From Pseudomonas lundensis (GTDB taxonomy: Bacteria; Pseudomonadota; Gammaproteobacteria; Pseudomonadales; Pseudomonadaceae), in assembly GCF_002269125.1 (NCBI RefSeq), contig NZ_NQKI01000010.1, positions 1-64,000 of the forward strand: a DNA stretch of 64,000 nt, read 5' to 3'. Below the pieces are notes generated by a model. That model had not been told where the DNA came from. It ran no database searches and saw only the letters and a list, made by a program, of their open reading frames with translations. Position 1 is the stretch's first letter; the number at the start of each line of letters is the position of its first letter. Shown piece after piece: positions 17,059-24,826 of the stretch. The translations under genes were made by a program, and so were the position numbers.

Positions 17059-18558
17059 TTACGCGATGCTGGTGTTCGGCGCTACCAGCTCCAGTAGTTC
17101 AGAGTTGCGAGTGCTGATTTCACGGTAAAGCTCGGCGTCTGTTTCAAGGACCTTTTCCCGTGCCGGGAAGATTTCCTTGAGTTTGGTAGCCCATTCGCCC
17201 GTGGCTTTTTGCGCGAAGCAACGTTCGATCAGGTCCAGCATGATCGACACGGTCACCGATGCGCCCGGAGACGCACCCAGCAATGCAGCCAGCGAACCGT
17301 CTTTGGCAGCGACCAGCTCAGTGCCGAATTGCAGCACACCGCCTTTTTTCGGGTCTTTCTTGATGATCTGAACCCGTTGGCCCGCGATCTCAAGACGCCA
17401 GTCTTCAGCTTTGGCCTGCGGATAGAACCTGCGCAAAGATTCCAGGCGCTGTTCCATCGACTGCCGCACTTCGCTGACCAGGTATTTGGTCAGGTCCATG
17501 TTGTCGCGCGCAACAGCGAGCATCGGCCCGATGTTGCCCAAACGAATCGACATTGGCAGATCAAGGAACGAGCCGTGCTTCAGGAACTTGGTGGTAAAGC
17601 CAGCATAAGGTCCGAACAGCAGGGATTTTTTGCCGTCCACGACACGGGTGTCCAAGTGCGGAACCGACATCGGTGGCGAACCTACTGCGGCCTGGCTGTA
17701 CACCTTGGCCTGATGGTGCTTGACCACTTCCGGGTTGTCGCAACGCAGCCATTGGCCGCTGACCGGGAAGCCGCCGTAACCTTTGCTTTCTTCAATGCCC
17801 GAAGCTTGCAGCAGTGGCAAGGCGGCACCGCCCGCGCCCAGGAATACGAACTTGGCATCAATATGACGCGTGTTGCCGCTATTGATGTCCTTGACGCTGA
17901 CCGTCCAGCCGCTGCCATTGCGCTTGAGGCCAGTAACTTTTTTGCTGTATTTGATTTGCGTGTCGGGAGCGCTGGCCAGATGCTTGAGCAACTGCTTGGT
18001 CAGGGCGCCGAAGTTAACGTCTGTACCGTGCATCACACGGGTTGCCGAAATGACTTCATCAGCCGGGCGGCCAGGCATCATCAGCGGCATCCACTCGGCC
18101 ATCGTGGCTTTGTCTTCGGTGTATTCCATGTCCGCAAACGCATGGTGCTTGCTCAGCACGTCAAAGCGTTTTTTCAGGAAAGACACACCTTTTTCGCCTT
18201 GCACAAAGCTCAGGTGAGGCACCGGGCTAATGAAGGATTTGCAGGAGCCGAACGTGCCCTGTTGCGCCAGGTAGGCCCAGAACTGTTTCGAGACTTCGAA
18301 CTGTGCATTGATGTGCACAGCTTTTTTGATGTCGATCGAACCATCGGCCGCCTGCGGTGTGTAGTTCAACTCGCACAGCCCAGCATGGCCGGTACCTGCG
18401 TTGTTCCACGGGTTGGAACTCTCCGCAGCACCTGAGTCCATTTGCTCTACTACTTCCAGCGAAATACCGGGGTCGAGCTCTTTGAGCAGTACGGCGAGGG
18501 TGGCACTCATGATGCCCGCTCCAACCAGTACTACGTCGACTGCTTCGTTATGCGCCAT
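17059..18558 (-). CDS. mqo: Malate:quinone oxidoreductase
   Basis: The 499-residue peripheral membrane flavoprotein oxidises malate to oxaloacetate and passes electrons to quinone, an NAD-independent step of the TCA cycle. It begins with the FAD-binding fold ([19 protein letters not shown]). Family landmarks include [22 protein letters not shown] near residues 46-67, the [17 protein letters not shown] block, and [12 protein letters not shown] near the C-terminus. GGAG lies 8 bases before the ATG. The gene has its own terminator and a long upstream region. By neighbourhood (PA4642 family) it corresponds to mqoB of PAO1. Confidence 0.95.
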   Translation of the reverse strand: MAHNEAVDVVLVGAGIMSATLAVLLKELDPGISLEVVEQMDSGAAESSNPWNNAGTGHAGLCELNYTPQAADGSIDIKKAVHINAQFEVSKQFWAYLAQQGTFGSCKSFISPVPHLSFVQGEKGVSFLKKRFDVLSKHHAFADMEYTEDKATMAEWMPLMMPGRPADEVISATRVMHGTDVNFGALTKQLLKHLASAPDTQIKYSKKVTGLKRNGSGWTVSVKDINSGNTRHIDAKFVFLGAGGAALPLLQASGIEESKGYGGFPVSGQWLRCDNPEVVKHHQAKVYSQAAVGSPPMSVPHLDTRVVDGKKSLLFGPYAGFTTKFLKHGSFLDLPMSIRLGNIGPMLAVARDNMDLTKYLVSEVRQSMEQRLESLRRFYPQAKAEDWRLEIAGQRVQIIKKDPKKGGVLQFGTELVAAKDGSLAALLGASPGASVTVSIMLDLIERCFAQKATGEWATKLKEIFPAREKVLETDAELYREISTRNSELLELVAPNTSIA

Positions 18559-19297
18559 TAACGCGTCTCCAAAATCTACGGCACCAAATTGACGGCATAG
18601 CTGCCAGGTGGTCCGAGGCGTGGATCAGGTGGAGCCTCGGGTCACGCGTGGCCAGGATCGCCATGTCCGATTCATCGCAATTGCTTGCTGCTTCAGCGGA
18701 CGCCACCAACCGGGCCTTGAAGGTTCATATGAACGCACTTCATAGGGCGGGAGGCAATTCGACTTAAGGTCAAGAGCGTCCGTTTGGGCAACCAAATCCG
18801 TAAGCGGACAGGCTTCAGTCGTGTGCGGTAAAGCTGACTTCAGACCTGCTGGATGGGGCAGTAACAGACGCTAATGGTGCATATTCAGACGCAAAACTTT
18901 TCATTTGCTCGCCACACTCTTGTGAAGTTGTGAAAACCCGTTTTTTTTCACGCTCTTTTGAAGACGTGAACCTCAAAAAAGGGCTGCCGCATGCCTGGCA
19001 CCAAACCCGTGGACGACCTGCAAAGCAGGTGTGGCATAGCGGGCGAACAACGCAGGGGCCGAGCAACATGGCAGCTCTGCAGACTGTTAAGAGGTGGTGG
19101 TTTGCATGAAAAAAAGCAAGCGCCAGCGCTACACAGTCTGTGTGGGCGGCTCTCTGTGGGCGATTTTGGTGTGCTGATACCTGCGTATCAACGGTGTTGC
19201 GGGGCCCGATCAGGAGACGTCCTTATAATCGGGGGGAGATTGTAGCGAAGAAACGTCGGCAATTGATCCTGTTAAATGACTTTTATTGGTGATTGGG
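18559..19297. other. 739-bp region without a supported gene
   Basis: It is the upstream region of mqo (minus strand) and the downstream region of the small gene at 19298-19531. It holds a perfect 12-bp palindrome GTTCATATGAAC (18724-18735), about 165 bases upstream of mqo, and a T-rich tract (18941-18948) beside GTGAAAA. The short frames here lack ribosome sites and coding character. Confidence 0.55.
18724..18735. promoter_or_regulatory. Palindrome GTTCATATGAAC upstream of mqo, operator candidate
   Basis: This perfect 12-bp dyad lies about 165 bases upstream of the mqo start. It could bind a dimeric regulator; no protein partner can be named from the sequence. Confidence 0.3.
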
Positions 19298-19531
19298 TCA
19301 AATCCCCAACAGCGGTTGCACCCTTGAGTGCGTCGCAGGTGAGCTGACGCGGGCGTCAGGCGGTAATACCTGGTGCAACCAGTTAAGGCGAATTTCTGAA
19401 ATTTCGACCCAGCCATCGCCGACCGGCGGTTGCGCACATTGTCTAAAAGCCCGGCAGCGGCCGCTGTTGTCCAGACGCGCAAAGCTGCGATGGGGGCGGG
19501 TGGCGCTCAACAACGACTTTAACCAGTTCAT
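19298..19531 (-). CDS. Small hypothetical protein (77 aa)
   Basis: The product begins MNWLKSLLSATRPHRSFARL and continues with a Cys-containing segment (GRCRAFRQCAQPP) and WVEISEIRLNWLHQ. The start at 19531 has GAAGAGG about 8 bases upstream, while the longer in-frame version would run antisense into the lipoprotein gene. It resembles small Pseudomonas hypotheticals with an amphipathic N-terminus, but I cannot assign a function. It is divergent from the YajG-like lipoprotein gene, so the two share a promoter region. Confidence 0.65.
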   Translation of the reverse strand: MNWLKSLLSATRPHRSFARLDNSGRCRAFRQCAQPPVGDGWVEISEIRLNWLHQVLPPDARVSSPATHSRVQPLLGI

Positions 19532-19688
19532 GGCAAACACCTCTTCAGTGAGTGACCTGACAATGCCACGCTGGCGTGACGCACTGATGTATTGCACGTG
19601 ACAGCCGGGTGACAGCAAGCGGCTGGTTTGCAGGACGGTCGCCCCGCTATACTGGCGGCCAGTTTGACTTTGCCCTGGAGAGATGAGC

Positions 19689-20273
19689 ATGTTGCAACGC
19701 CTGTTGTTCGGTTTGATCACTGTGACCAGTTTGACGCTGGTCGGCTGCGCCCACAGCCCGCAACAACTCAGCCCGCAACCCAAGCTGACCACGCAGCTGA
19801 CGCCCGTTGGCCGCGGCCAGCCGGTGGTCGTCCGTGTGGTTGACGGTCGTCCCTCGCCAACCCTGGGCACCCGGGGTGGCATGTACCCTGAAACCAGCGC
19901 TATTAGTGTGAGCAGCGCGGACCTGATCCCCAAACTGCAAGCCCAGGCTGAAGCTGCGGTACGCCTGCTGGGTTACACCCCGACGACCCATGCGATGAAT
20001 GCCCCGCAGTTGACGGTGACCCTGGCGGAGCTGAAGTACCAGTCGCCGAAAGATTCCATGTACGTGACTGAAGCGACCATTGGCGCCACATTCCGTTCTG
20101 ATGTGAAGAACGGCGGCCGTACTTACAGTGGTCGGTATGGTGCGTCCCTGGATCAGCGCTTCGGTATGGCGCCCAATCAGGAAACCAACACCAAGCTGGT
20201 CAGCGACGTGTTGAGCGATGCTTTGACCCGCGTGTTCAAAGACCCATCAGTGGGGCGTTTGCTGGGCGAGTAA
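19689..20273 (+). CDS. YajG-family lipoprotein
   Basis: The 194-residue envelope lipoprotein has a lipobox LVGC with the acylated Cys at residue 20. The YajG-type layout follows: VVVRVVDGRP near the start of the mature part, LGYTPTTHAMNAPQLTVTLAELKY in the middle, and a C-terminal helix. Two ATGs are possible; 19689 is preferred because GGAG lies 8 bases before it but only 2 before the ATG at 19683. The family's exact role is unknown. A terminator follows at once. Confidence 0.85.
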   Translation: MLQRLLFGLITVTSLTLVGCAHSPQQLSPQPKLTTQLTPVGRGQPVVVRVVDGRPSPTLGTRGGMYPETSAISVSSADLIPKLQAQAEAAVRLLGYTPTTHAMNAPQLTVTLAELKYQSPKDSMYVTEATIGATFRSDVKNGGRTYSGRYGASLDQRFGMAPNQETNTKLVSDVLSDALTRVFKDPSVGRLLGE

Positions 20274-20282
20274 CGGTATAAA

Positions 20283-20319
20283 GCAAAAAGCCCGAACTTG
20301 ATGAGTTCGGGCTTTTTTA
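20283..20319. terminator. Bidirectional terminator
   Basis: Arms AAGCCCGAACT and AGTTCGGGCTT around a 5-base loop are flanked by A-run and T-run, so it can stop both the YajG-like gene (plus) and the convergent small gene (minus). Confidence 0.92.
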
Positions 20320-20331
20320 TGCGCGAAGGGT

Positions 20332-20538
20332 TCAAGCCGCTTCTGCATACAGTTCCAGACGGCTGACGCCCGTGAGCAAATCCAGCTCAGGCAAGTCGGC
20401 ATGGGTGTGGCCGCTGAGGGCGCAATAGACCAGCCAATGTTGATCCTGAACGTTAAAGGCTAACCCTTCGATCAACGCCTGCTGTTCGTCGCTGGGGGCG
20501 ATCAGGTAGAGGCGGTCCTGGTTTTCTGCATGCAACAT
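20332..20538 (-). CDS. Small hypothetical protein (68 aa)
   Basis: The protein begins MLHAENQDRLYLIAPSDEQQ and ends in LELYAEAA. It is acidic, soluble and has no signal peptide. GGAG lies about 7 bases before the ATG and a shared terminator follows the stop, which supports a real gene despite its size. I recognise no domain. Confidence 0.65.
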   Translation of the reverse strand: MLHAENQDRLYLIAPSDEQQALIEGLAFNVQDQHWLVYCALSGHTHADLPELDLLTGVSRLELYAEAA

Positions 20539-20669
20539 GACAAGCTCCGTGTCGGTGTCGAGGGGCCACAGAGTGACCTCTAGACATGACGATACGGTGA
20601 CAGCAGAAATTAAGCCCTAACCCTGTAGTCCCCACCGAACTTCGCGAGGCAGCGACCACACACGCTTAT

Positions 20670-21833
20670 TTATAAGGGCAGGCCAGCCTTGATGCGGTAC
20701 TGGTTCCGCACCGGCATTGCATATTGCAGCACCAGGTAAGGGCGGTGCTCGGCCGGGCACGCGTCCAGACGACGCTGCCACTCTTGCCGGGCCTTGGCCA
20801 GTTCTTCCGCGGCAAAGATGTCAGCAGCGGCAGGTACCTGCAATTGCGGGTCTGCGTCATCCCACTGTGCATATGCCAGGTAATGTGCGGGGAACAGGCG
20901 ATAACCGCTGAGGATTTGGCGATCCATTTGCGCAGCAAGCAGTTTGCTGTCTTCGAAAAACTCAGTGATCGGCTCGGCAAAGTTAACGTGCACGCGGCCT
21001 TTGTAACCGGTAATGCCATTGGCAATGCTGGTGTCGTCTTCGCCAGGCGCCTTGGTGTAAGTGCCGGTGGTTGCGCGGATATACAACTCACGGGCTTTCG
21101 CCTGATCGCATGGGTCGTATTCGTAACTGATCGACACTGGCGTCATGTTCAGCGACTGCACCACTTCGCCAAACGGTTCGTTTTTGCGGCTCATGTGGAA
21201 CATTTTGAGGATGGCCGAATCAGTACGGTCGTCGCCGTCTTTGGCACGGCCTTCAGCCTGGGCAATCCAGATCGACACGCCGTCGTTGCGGATCGAGTGG
21301 TTGATATAGGCCGACAGCAATTGATAGGCCGCGAGCTTTTCCCGGCGCCCGGTGATAGAACGGTGCACGATGAAGCTTTTGTTGAGGCGCATCAGATCGC
21401 TGACATACGGCTTTTGCAGCAGGTTGTCGCCGATGGCGATACGCGGCGTGGGGAGGCCTGCGTGGTAAACCGCGTAATTGACGAAGGCAGGGTCCATCAC
21501 GATGTCGCGATGGTTGGCCAGGAACAGGTAAGCGGTGCCCGACTTCAAATGCTCGACGCCGGTGTAGGTCACGCCATCGGTCGCATGCTCGATGGTACGG
21601 TCGACATACACTTCGACTTTGTCCTGCAAGGTGGCGACCGAGGTCACGCCAGCGAACTCTTTGCGCAGGCGATGCGCTATAAGAGGTTTTAACAGCCAGC
21701 CGAAAGCGCCAGCCAGGCGCGGGAAGCGAAAGTGGGTCAGGATATCTAGAAACGCCTTGTCGCTGAGCAACCGGGCCAGCACAGCTGGGACTTCGGTGTC
21801 GTCGTAAGGTCGGATGGTATCGAATTCGCCCAT
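20670..21833 (-). CDS. PlsC-like glycerophosphate acyltransferase family protein
   Basis: This protein of 387 residues probably acts at the inner membrane in phospholipid acylation. The acyltransferase block is clear: LFLANHRDIVMDPAFVN with His108 and Asp114, then FIVHRSITGRREKL and WIAQAEGRAKDGDDRTDSA. The motif is HRDIVMD, with five residues between His and the last Asp, instead of the usual HX4D; this form occurs in a subfamily of bacterial acyltransferases, as I recall it. ATG 21833 is preferred over 21836 for ribosome-site spacing. The exact substrate (glycerol-3-phosphate or lyso-phosphatidate) is open. Confidence 0.8.
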   Translation of the reverse strand: MGEFDTIRPYDDTEVPAVLARLLSDKAFLDILTHFRFPRLAGAFGWLLKPLIAHRLRKEFAGVTSVATLQDKVEVYVDRTIEHATDGVTYTGVEHLKSGTAYLFLANHRDIVMDPAFVNYAVYHAGLPTPRIAIGDNLLQKPYVSDLMRLNKSFIVHRSITGRREKLAAYQLLSAYINHSIRNDGVSIWIAQAEGRAKDGDDRTDSAILKMFHMSRKNEPFGEVVQSLNMTPVSISYEYDPCDQAKARELYIRATTGTYTKAPGEDDTSIANGITGYKGRVHVNFAEPITEFFEDSKLLAAQMDRQILSGYRLFPAHYLAYAQWDDADPQLQVPAAADIFAAEELAKARQEWQRRLDACPAEHRPYLVLQYAMPVRNQYRIKAGLPL

Positions 21834-21941
21834 CATGCTCTCTTGTTGGAAACGGCTAGGGTAAGTAAACAAGGCAGGCCAAAAATAATAGCCCTGCAAA
21901 TAGACCGGCGATTATACGCACAAGTCACTCTGGAGACCGCG

Positions 21942-22124
21942 ATGCTTGAAACCGAACCCTACTATTGCCCGTATTGCGGTGAACCTGCAGAAGCCGTACT
22001 GGACCTGTCGGCCGGTGACCAGACCTATATTGAAGACTGTCCTGTATGCTGCCGGCCGATTGTCTTTACGCTCCAGACCGACGGTCATGAGTGGATGCTC
22101 GATGTCCACAGCGAAAACGAGTAG
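21942..22124 (+). CDS. CPXCG-motif cysteine-rich small protein
   Basis: The 60-residue protein has two CX2C pairs (CPYCG near residue 9 and CPVCC near 34), which form a likely zinc ribbon. ATG 21942 has GGAG 6 bases upstream. The family is annotated CPXCG-motif cysteine-rich protein and has no known function. It lies 5 bases before the DUF2007 gene and forms an operon with it. Confidence 0.85.
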   Translation: MLETEPYYCPYCGEPAEAVLDLSAGDQTYIEDCPVCCRPIVFTLQTDGHEWMLDVHSENE

Positions 22125-22129
22125 CCGCC

Positions 22130-22390
22130 ATGCAGCGCATCTACGAGCCCGAAAACTTGATGGAAGCCGAACTGTTGCTGGGCATGCTCGCCAGCGAAGG
22201 GGTTGCGGCGACCCTTCAGGGGCGTGACCTGATCGGCGGCACGGGGGAATTACCGGCGCTTGGTCTGCTGGGGCTGGCCGTGGCCGATGACCATGCCCGT
22301 TACGCGCGCGAGCTGATCGATGCGTACAATGCTGCCTCGCCCCTTGACGGCGACGAGCCTGATAGCTACCCCGATGTGCTGGAGTGCTAA
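22130..22390 (+). CDS. DUF2007-domain (putative signal-transducing) protein
   Basis: The 86-residue protein starts MQRIYEPENLMEAELLLGMLASEGVAATLQG, the DUF2007 pattern (a PII-like small fold in solved members). It has no signal peptide or membrane segment. It directly follows the zinc-ribbon gene. Function unknown; the pairing with the CPXCG protein may mean a shared regulatory role. Confidence 0.85.
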   Translation: MQRIYEPENLMEAELLLGMLASEGVAATLQGRDLIGGTGELPALGLLGLAVADDHARYARELIDAYNAASPLDGDEPDSYPDVLEC

Positions 22391-22435
22391 AAGGCCCTTT
22401 GTTTACTGCTATATAGAGAAGAGTTGTACTGCCCC

Positions 22436-23062
22436 ATGTGTGGACGTTTTGCCCTGTTTCGCTGGAACCCTGCATTTGCAGCCTTGCCCGGTTTTCCGGC
22501 GGATCAGCAGGCGCAATGGAATATCTCGCCTAATGATGCGGTGTTGATCTTGCGCGCAGGTGAAGCGCCGGAGCAGCGAACACTGGCCCGGGCGCGCTGG
22601 GGATTGACCCCGCCCTGGCTGACCGACCTGTCTCGCACGCCCGCCCATGCCCGGGCCGAAACCGTTGCCGAACAACCGATGTTCCGTGATGCGTTTCGCC
22701 TGCGCCGCTGCCTGCTCCCGGCCAATGGCTTTTACGAATGGCGTGGCACCACCCGCAAACGTCCTTATTGGCTGACGCCAGGGGAGGGCGCGTCACTTTT
22801 TTTTGCAGCGATTTGGGAAGCCTATCCGGTGCAAGGCCACGAATGGTTGAGCACGGCTGTTATTACCCAGGCCGCAGCCAGTCAGCGTCGCCCGCTGATT
22901 CTGGATGAAGCGGGCCAGCAGGCATGGCTTGATCCTCAAACCCCTTTACACGTATTGCAGGCGCTGCTGGCCAGCCCGCAGTCCCCGTTGCGTGAGCGCC
23001 CGTTGGCCAATCTGGTCAATGACCCCAAGCTTAATGCCCCCGAGTGTCTGACGCCGGGTTGA
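22436..23062 (+). CDS. SRAP-domain protein (YedK/HMCES-like), atypical active site
   Basis: SRAP proteins cap abasic sites in single-stranded DNA through Cys2, exposed after Met removal. Here the 208-residue product begins MCGRF, so the start at 22436 is fixed by Cys2. The WNISPND segment and YEW (Glu101, matching YedK Glu105) are present. Two key sites differ. The conserved Asn of NAR-ET (YedK Asn75) is His71 (HARAET). The segment holding YedK His160 is missing: ITQAAASQ runs straight into RRPLIL. It may cross-link but release poorly, or have another role. Same operon direction as the DUF2007 gene. Confidence 0.85.
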   Translation: MCGRFALFRWNPAFAALPGFPADQQAQWNISPNDAVLILRAGEAPEQRTLARARWGLTPPWLTDLSRTPAHARAETVAEQPMFRDAFRLRRCLLPANGFYEWRGTTRKRPYWLTPGEGASLFFAAIWEAYPVQGHEWLSTAVITQAAASQRRPLILDEAGQQAWLDPQTPLHVLQALLASPQSPLRERPLANLVNDPKLNAPECLTPG

Positions 23063-23107
23063 GGGGCGTGTCTGCTACGATACGCGCCATCTTTATGGAG
23101 AGTCGTG

Positions 23108-23929
23108 ATGGGTAAATTAGCGGTAGTGTGCGTGGTTGGCGCAGGGCTGTTGCTCGGCGGTTGTCAGTCGGTCAATACCACCAATGCCGGTGCGGTCGGT
23201 ATTGAGCGCAAGCAGTACATGTTCAGCATGCTGTCGAGTCAGCAAGTGGATCAGATGTATGCCCAGTCGTACCAACAAACCGTCAGCGAAGCCAACTCCA
23301 AGGGTGCGCTGGACAAAACCAGTACCAATGCCAAGCGCTTGCAGGCCATCGCCAACCGCTTGATTGCCCAGGTCCCTGCCTTTCGCGCGGATGCGGCGCA
23401 ATGGAACTGGGAAGTGAACCTGATCAAAAGTGACGAACTGAACGCCAGCTGCGGGCCGGGCGGCAAAATCATTTTCTACAACGGGATCATCGATAAGCTC
23501 AAACTCAACGACGATGAAATCGCTGCGGTCATGGGGCACGAAATCGCCCACGCCTTGCGCGAGCATGGGCGTGAGTCGATGTCCAAGGCGTACGGAATTG
23601 AAATTGCCAAACAGGGCGCGGGCGCATTGTTGGGGCTGGGGCAGGACAGCCTGCAACTGGCCGATACCGTGGTCAATTACAGCCTGACGCTGCCTAACAG
23701 CCGCAGCAATGAAAACGAAGCCGACCTGATTGGTCTGGAGCTGGCGGCACGTGCAGGTTACAACCCGAATGCCGCCATCACCTTGTGGCAGAAAATGGGG
23801 CAAGCGTCACAAAGTGCGCCGCCGGAGTTCATGAGCACCCACCCGGCGTCGAGCAGCCGGATTGCCGCGTTAGAGGCGGCGATTCCCAAGGTGATGCCGC
23901 TGTATCAGCAAGCTCCGAAAACCCGGTAA
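23108..23929 (+). CDS. M48-family metallopeptidase lipoprotein
   Basis: The 273-residue outer-membrane or periplasmic lipoprotein has lipobox LGGC with Cys19. It has the zinc motif HEIAH (GHEIAHALREH) and the third ligand in NENEADLIGLELA, as in the LoiP/YcaL group. These proteases act in envelope quality control. ATG 23108 is preferred to the adjacent GTG; GAG lies 7 bases upstream. It converges with the GDT1-family gene, with a hairpin between them. Confidence 0.9.
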   Translation: MGKLAVVCVVGAGLLLGGCQSVNTTNAGAVGIERKQYMFSMLSSQQVDQMYAQSYQQTVSEANSKGALDKTSTNAKRLQAIANRLIAQVPAFRADAAQWNWEVNLIKSDELNASCGPGGKIIFYNGIIDKLKLNDDEIAAVMGHEIAHALREHGRESMSKAYGIEIAKQGAGALLGLGQDSLQLADTVVNYSLTLPNSRSNENEADLIGLELAARAGYNPNAAITLWQKMGQASQSAPPEFMSTHPASSSRIAALEAAIPKVMPLYQQAPKTR

Positions 23930-23942
23930 TCCCGCGCTTTCG

Positions 23943-23970
23943 CCGGCCCTTTCCCGAAGGAGAGGGCCGG
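23943..23970. terminator. Hairpin between convergent genes
   Basis: Arms CCGGCCCT and AGGGCCGG are separated by 12 bases, between the M48 peptidase and the GDT1-family gene. There is no U-run; it is probably a 3'-end stem of both transcripts. Confidence 0.6.
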
Positions 23971-23980
23971 TGATGAGGTG

Positions 23981-24568
23981 CTACACCCAACCGCTGATTG
24001 CCATTGCCTTGTACACAGCCACGGCGGCCAGTACGAAGAACGCAGTTGCTGCCAACCGGCGAATCAGGGTCAACGGCAACTTGTCTGCCGCAAAGTTACC
24101 CGCCAGAACCACCGGCACGTTGGCAATCAACATGCCCAGCGTTGTGCCGATAATCACCAGCCACAGATCCGGGTATTGAGCGGCCAGCATAACGGTCGCC
24201 ACTTGGGTCTTGTCGCCGATTTCAGCGATAAAGAACGCAATCAGAGTGGTCAGGAACGGGCCAAATTTACGTGCGGTACTCGCTTCGTCATCGTCCATTT
24301 TGTCCGGCACCAGTGTCCACAGTGCGGTGGCAGCAAAGCTGGCTGCGAGTATCCAGTGCAGGGTCACATCCGAGAAGAAACTGCCGAACCAGGCACCCAC
24401 GGCGCCAGCGGCTGCGTGATTGGCCAGGGTGGCGGCCACGATGCCGGCGATGATCGGCCAGGGTTTGCGAAAGCGAGCGGCGAGAATGAGGGCGAGCAAT
24501 TGCGTCTTGTCGCCGATTTCGGCCAAGGCAACGATTGCAGTAGGAACGAGTAAGGAGTCGAGCATCAT
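23981..24568 (-). CDS. TMEM165/GDT1 (UPF0016) family manganese exporter candidate
   Basis: This 195-residue inner-membrane protein has six predicted helices in two homologous halves. Each half carries the family motif E-x-G-D-K-T: Glu17-Thr22 (ALAEIGDKTQ) and again in FFIAEIGDKTQ near residue 117. GDT1 proteins move Mn2+ or Ca2+ in exchange for H+. A yybP-ykoY manganese riboswitch lies directly upstream, which strongly supports Mn2+ export. ATG 24568 or 24565 could be used; a weak GGA lies 9 bases before the first. Confidence 0.9.
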   Translation of the reverse strand: MMLDSLLVPTAIVALAEIGDKTQLLALILAARFRKPWPIIAGIVAATLANHAAAGAVGAWFGSFFSDVTLHWILAASFAATALWTLVPDKMDDDEASTARKFGPFLTTLIAFFIAEIGDKTQVATVMLAAQYPDLWLVIIGTTLGMLIANVPVVLAGNFAADKLPLTLIRRLAATAFFVLAAVAVYKAMAISGWV

Positions 24569-24581
24569 CAGGTGGTTTCCA

Positions 24582-24626
24582 GGGGCGGGTCGACACGGCT
24601 ATGACACGTACAGCCTTCCCGCCCCG
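24582..24626 (-). promoter_or_regulatory. GGGGCGGG / CCCGCCCC hairpin next to the ribosome site
   Basis: On the minus strand GGGGCGGG (24626-24619 region) can pair with CCCGCCCC (24589-24582 region). With one mismatch the pairing extends to the GG of the weak ribosome site upstream of ATG 24568. It interleaves with the longer hairpin at 24599-24647, so both cannot form fully. Confidence 0.5.
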
Positions 24627-24647
24627 GGTAAGGTGTTCGTGTCATAG
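24599..24647 (-). promoter_or_regulatory. Long stem-loop downstream of the Mn aptamer
   Basis: The arms are 22 bases with three mismatches, with a perfect 10-bp base (CTATGACACG with CGTGTCATAG) and a 5-base loop. The outer seven bases overlap the 3' strand of aptamer helix P1, so ligand binding can change this stem. No U-run follows, so control at translation or by Rho is more likely than intrinsic termination. Confidence 0.65.
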
Positions 24648-24770
24648 GTCTTGTCAAACCCCGGTCCGTCTGTGCGGACTCCTGGGTCGCATACGCCATG
24701 GCCTGTTGACCAAGTATGTTGACGTATGCCGGACGAGCGCGAAGCTCGTGGGAGACTACTCCCCTAGGAC
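24641..24770 (-). promoter_or_regulatory. yybP-ykoY manganese riboswitch aptamer
   Basis: On the minus strand the element has the family landmarks. Helix P1 is GTCCTAGG with CCTATGAC (one mismatch). GGGGAGTAG follows, then a perfect ACGAGC/GCTCGT hairpin and a GCATACG/CGTATGC helix with CAACATACTTGG in between. The 3' conserved GACAAGACC comes last. The family binds Mn2+ and controls exporters; here the next gene is a GDT1/UPF0016 protein. Homology search with the Rfam model is the obvious confirmation. Confidence 0.88.
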
Positions 24771-24826
24771 GGAGCGGATTCTGCCTACGCAAATCCGATC
24801 CGGCAAGCCTTGTTTTTTAAATTGCG

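Noticed and set aside
17209..18435. Plus-strand open frame opposite mqo
   Set aside because: It is a shadow of the mqo coding sequence; the product shows no domain.
18815..19069. Short minus-strand frame upstream of mqo
   Set aside because: No ribosome site, odd composition (runs of Lys/Arg/Ser) and overlap with a T-rich tract; not supported as coding.
19298..19933. Long (211 codon) version of the small minus-strand gene
   Set aside because: The extension runs antisense through the YajG-like lipoprotein gene and lacks a ribosome site; the start at 19531 is well supported.
24599..24647. Intrinsic terminator in the Mn riboswitch leader
   Set aside because: The stem is long and stable but no U-run follows on the minus strand, so a simple intrinsic terminator is not supported.
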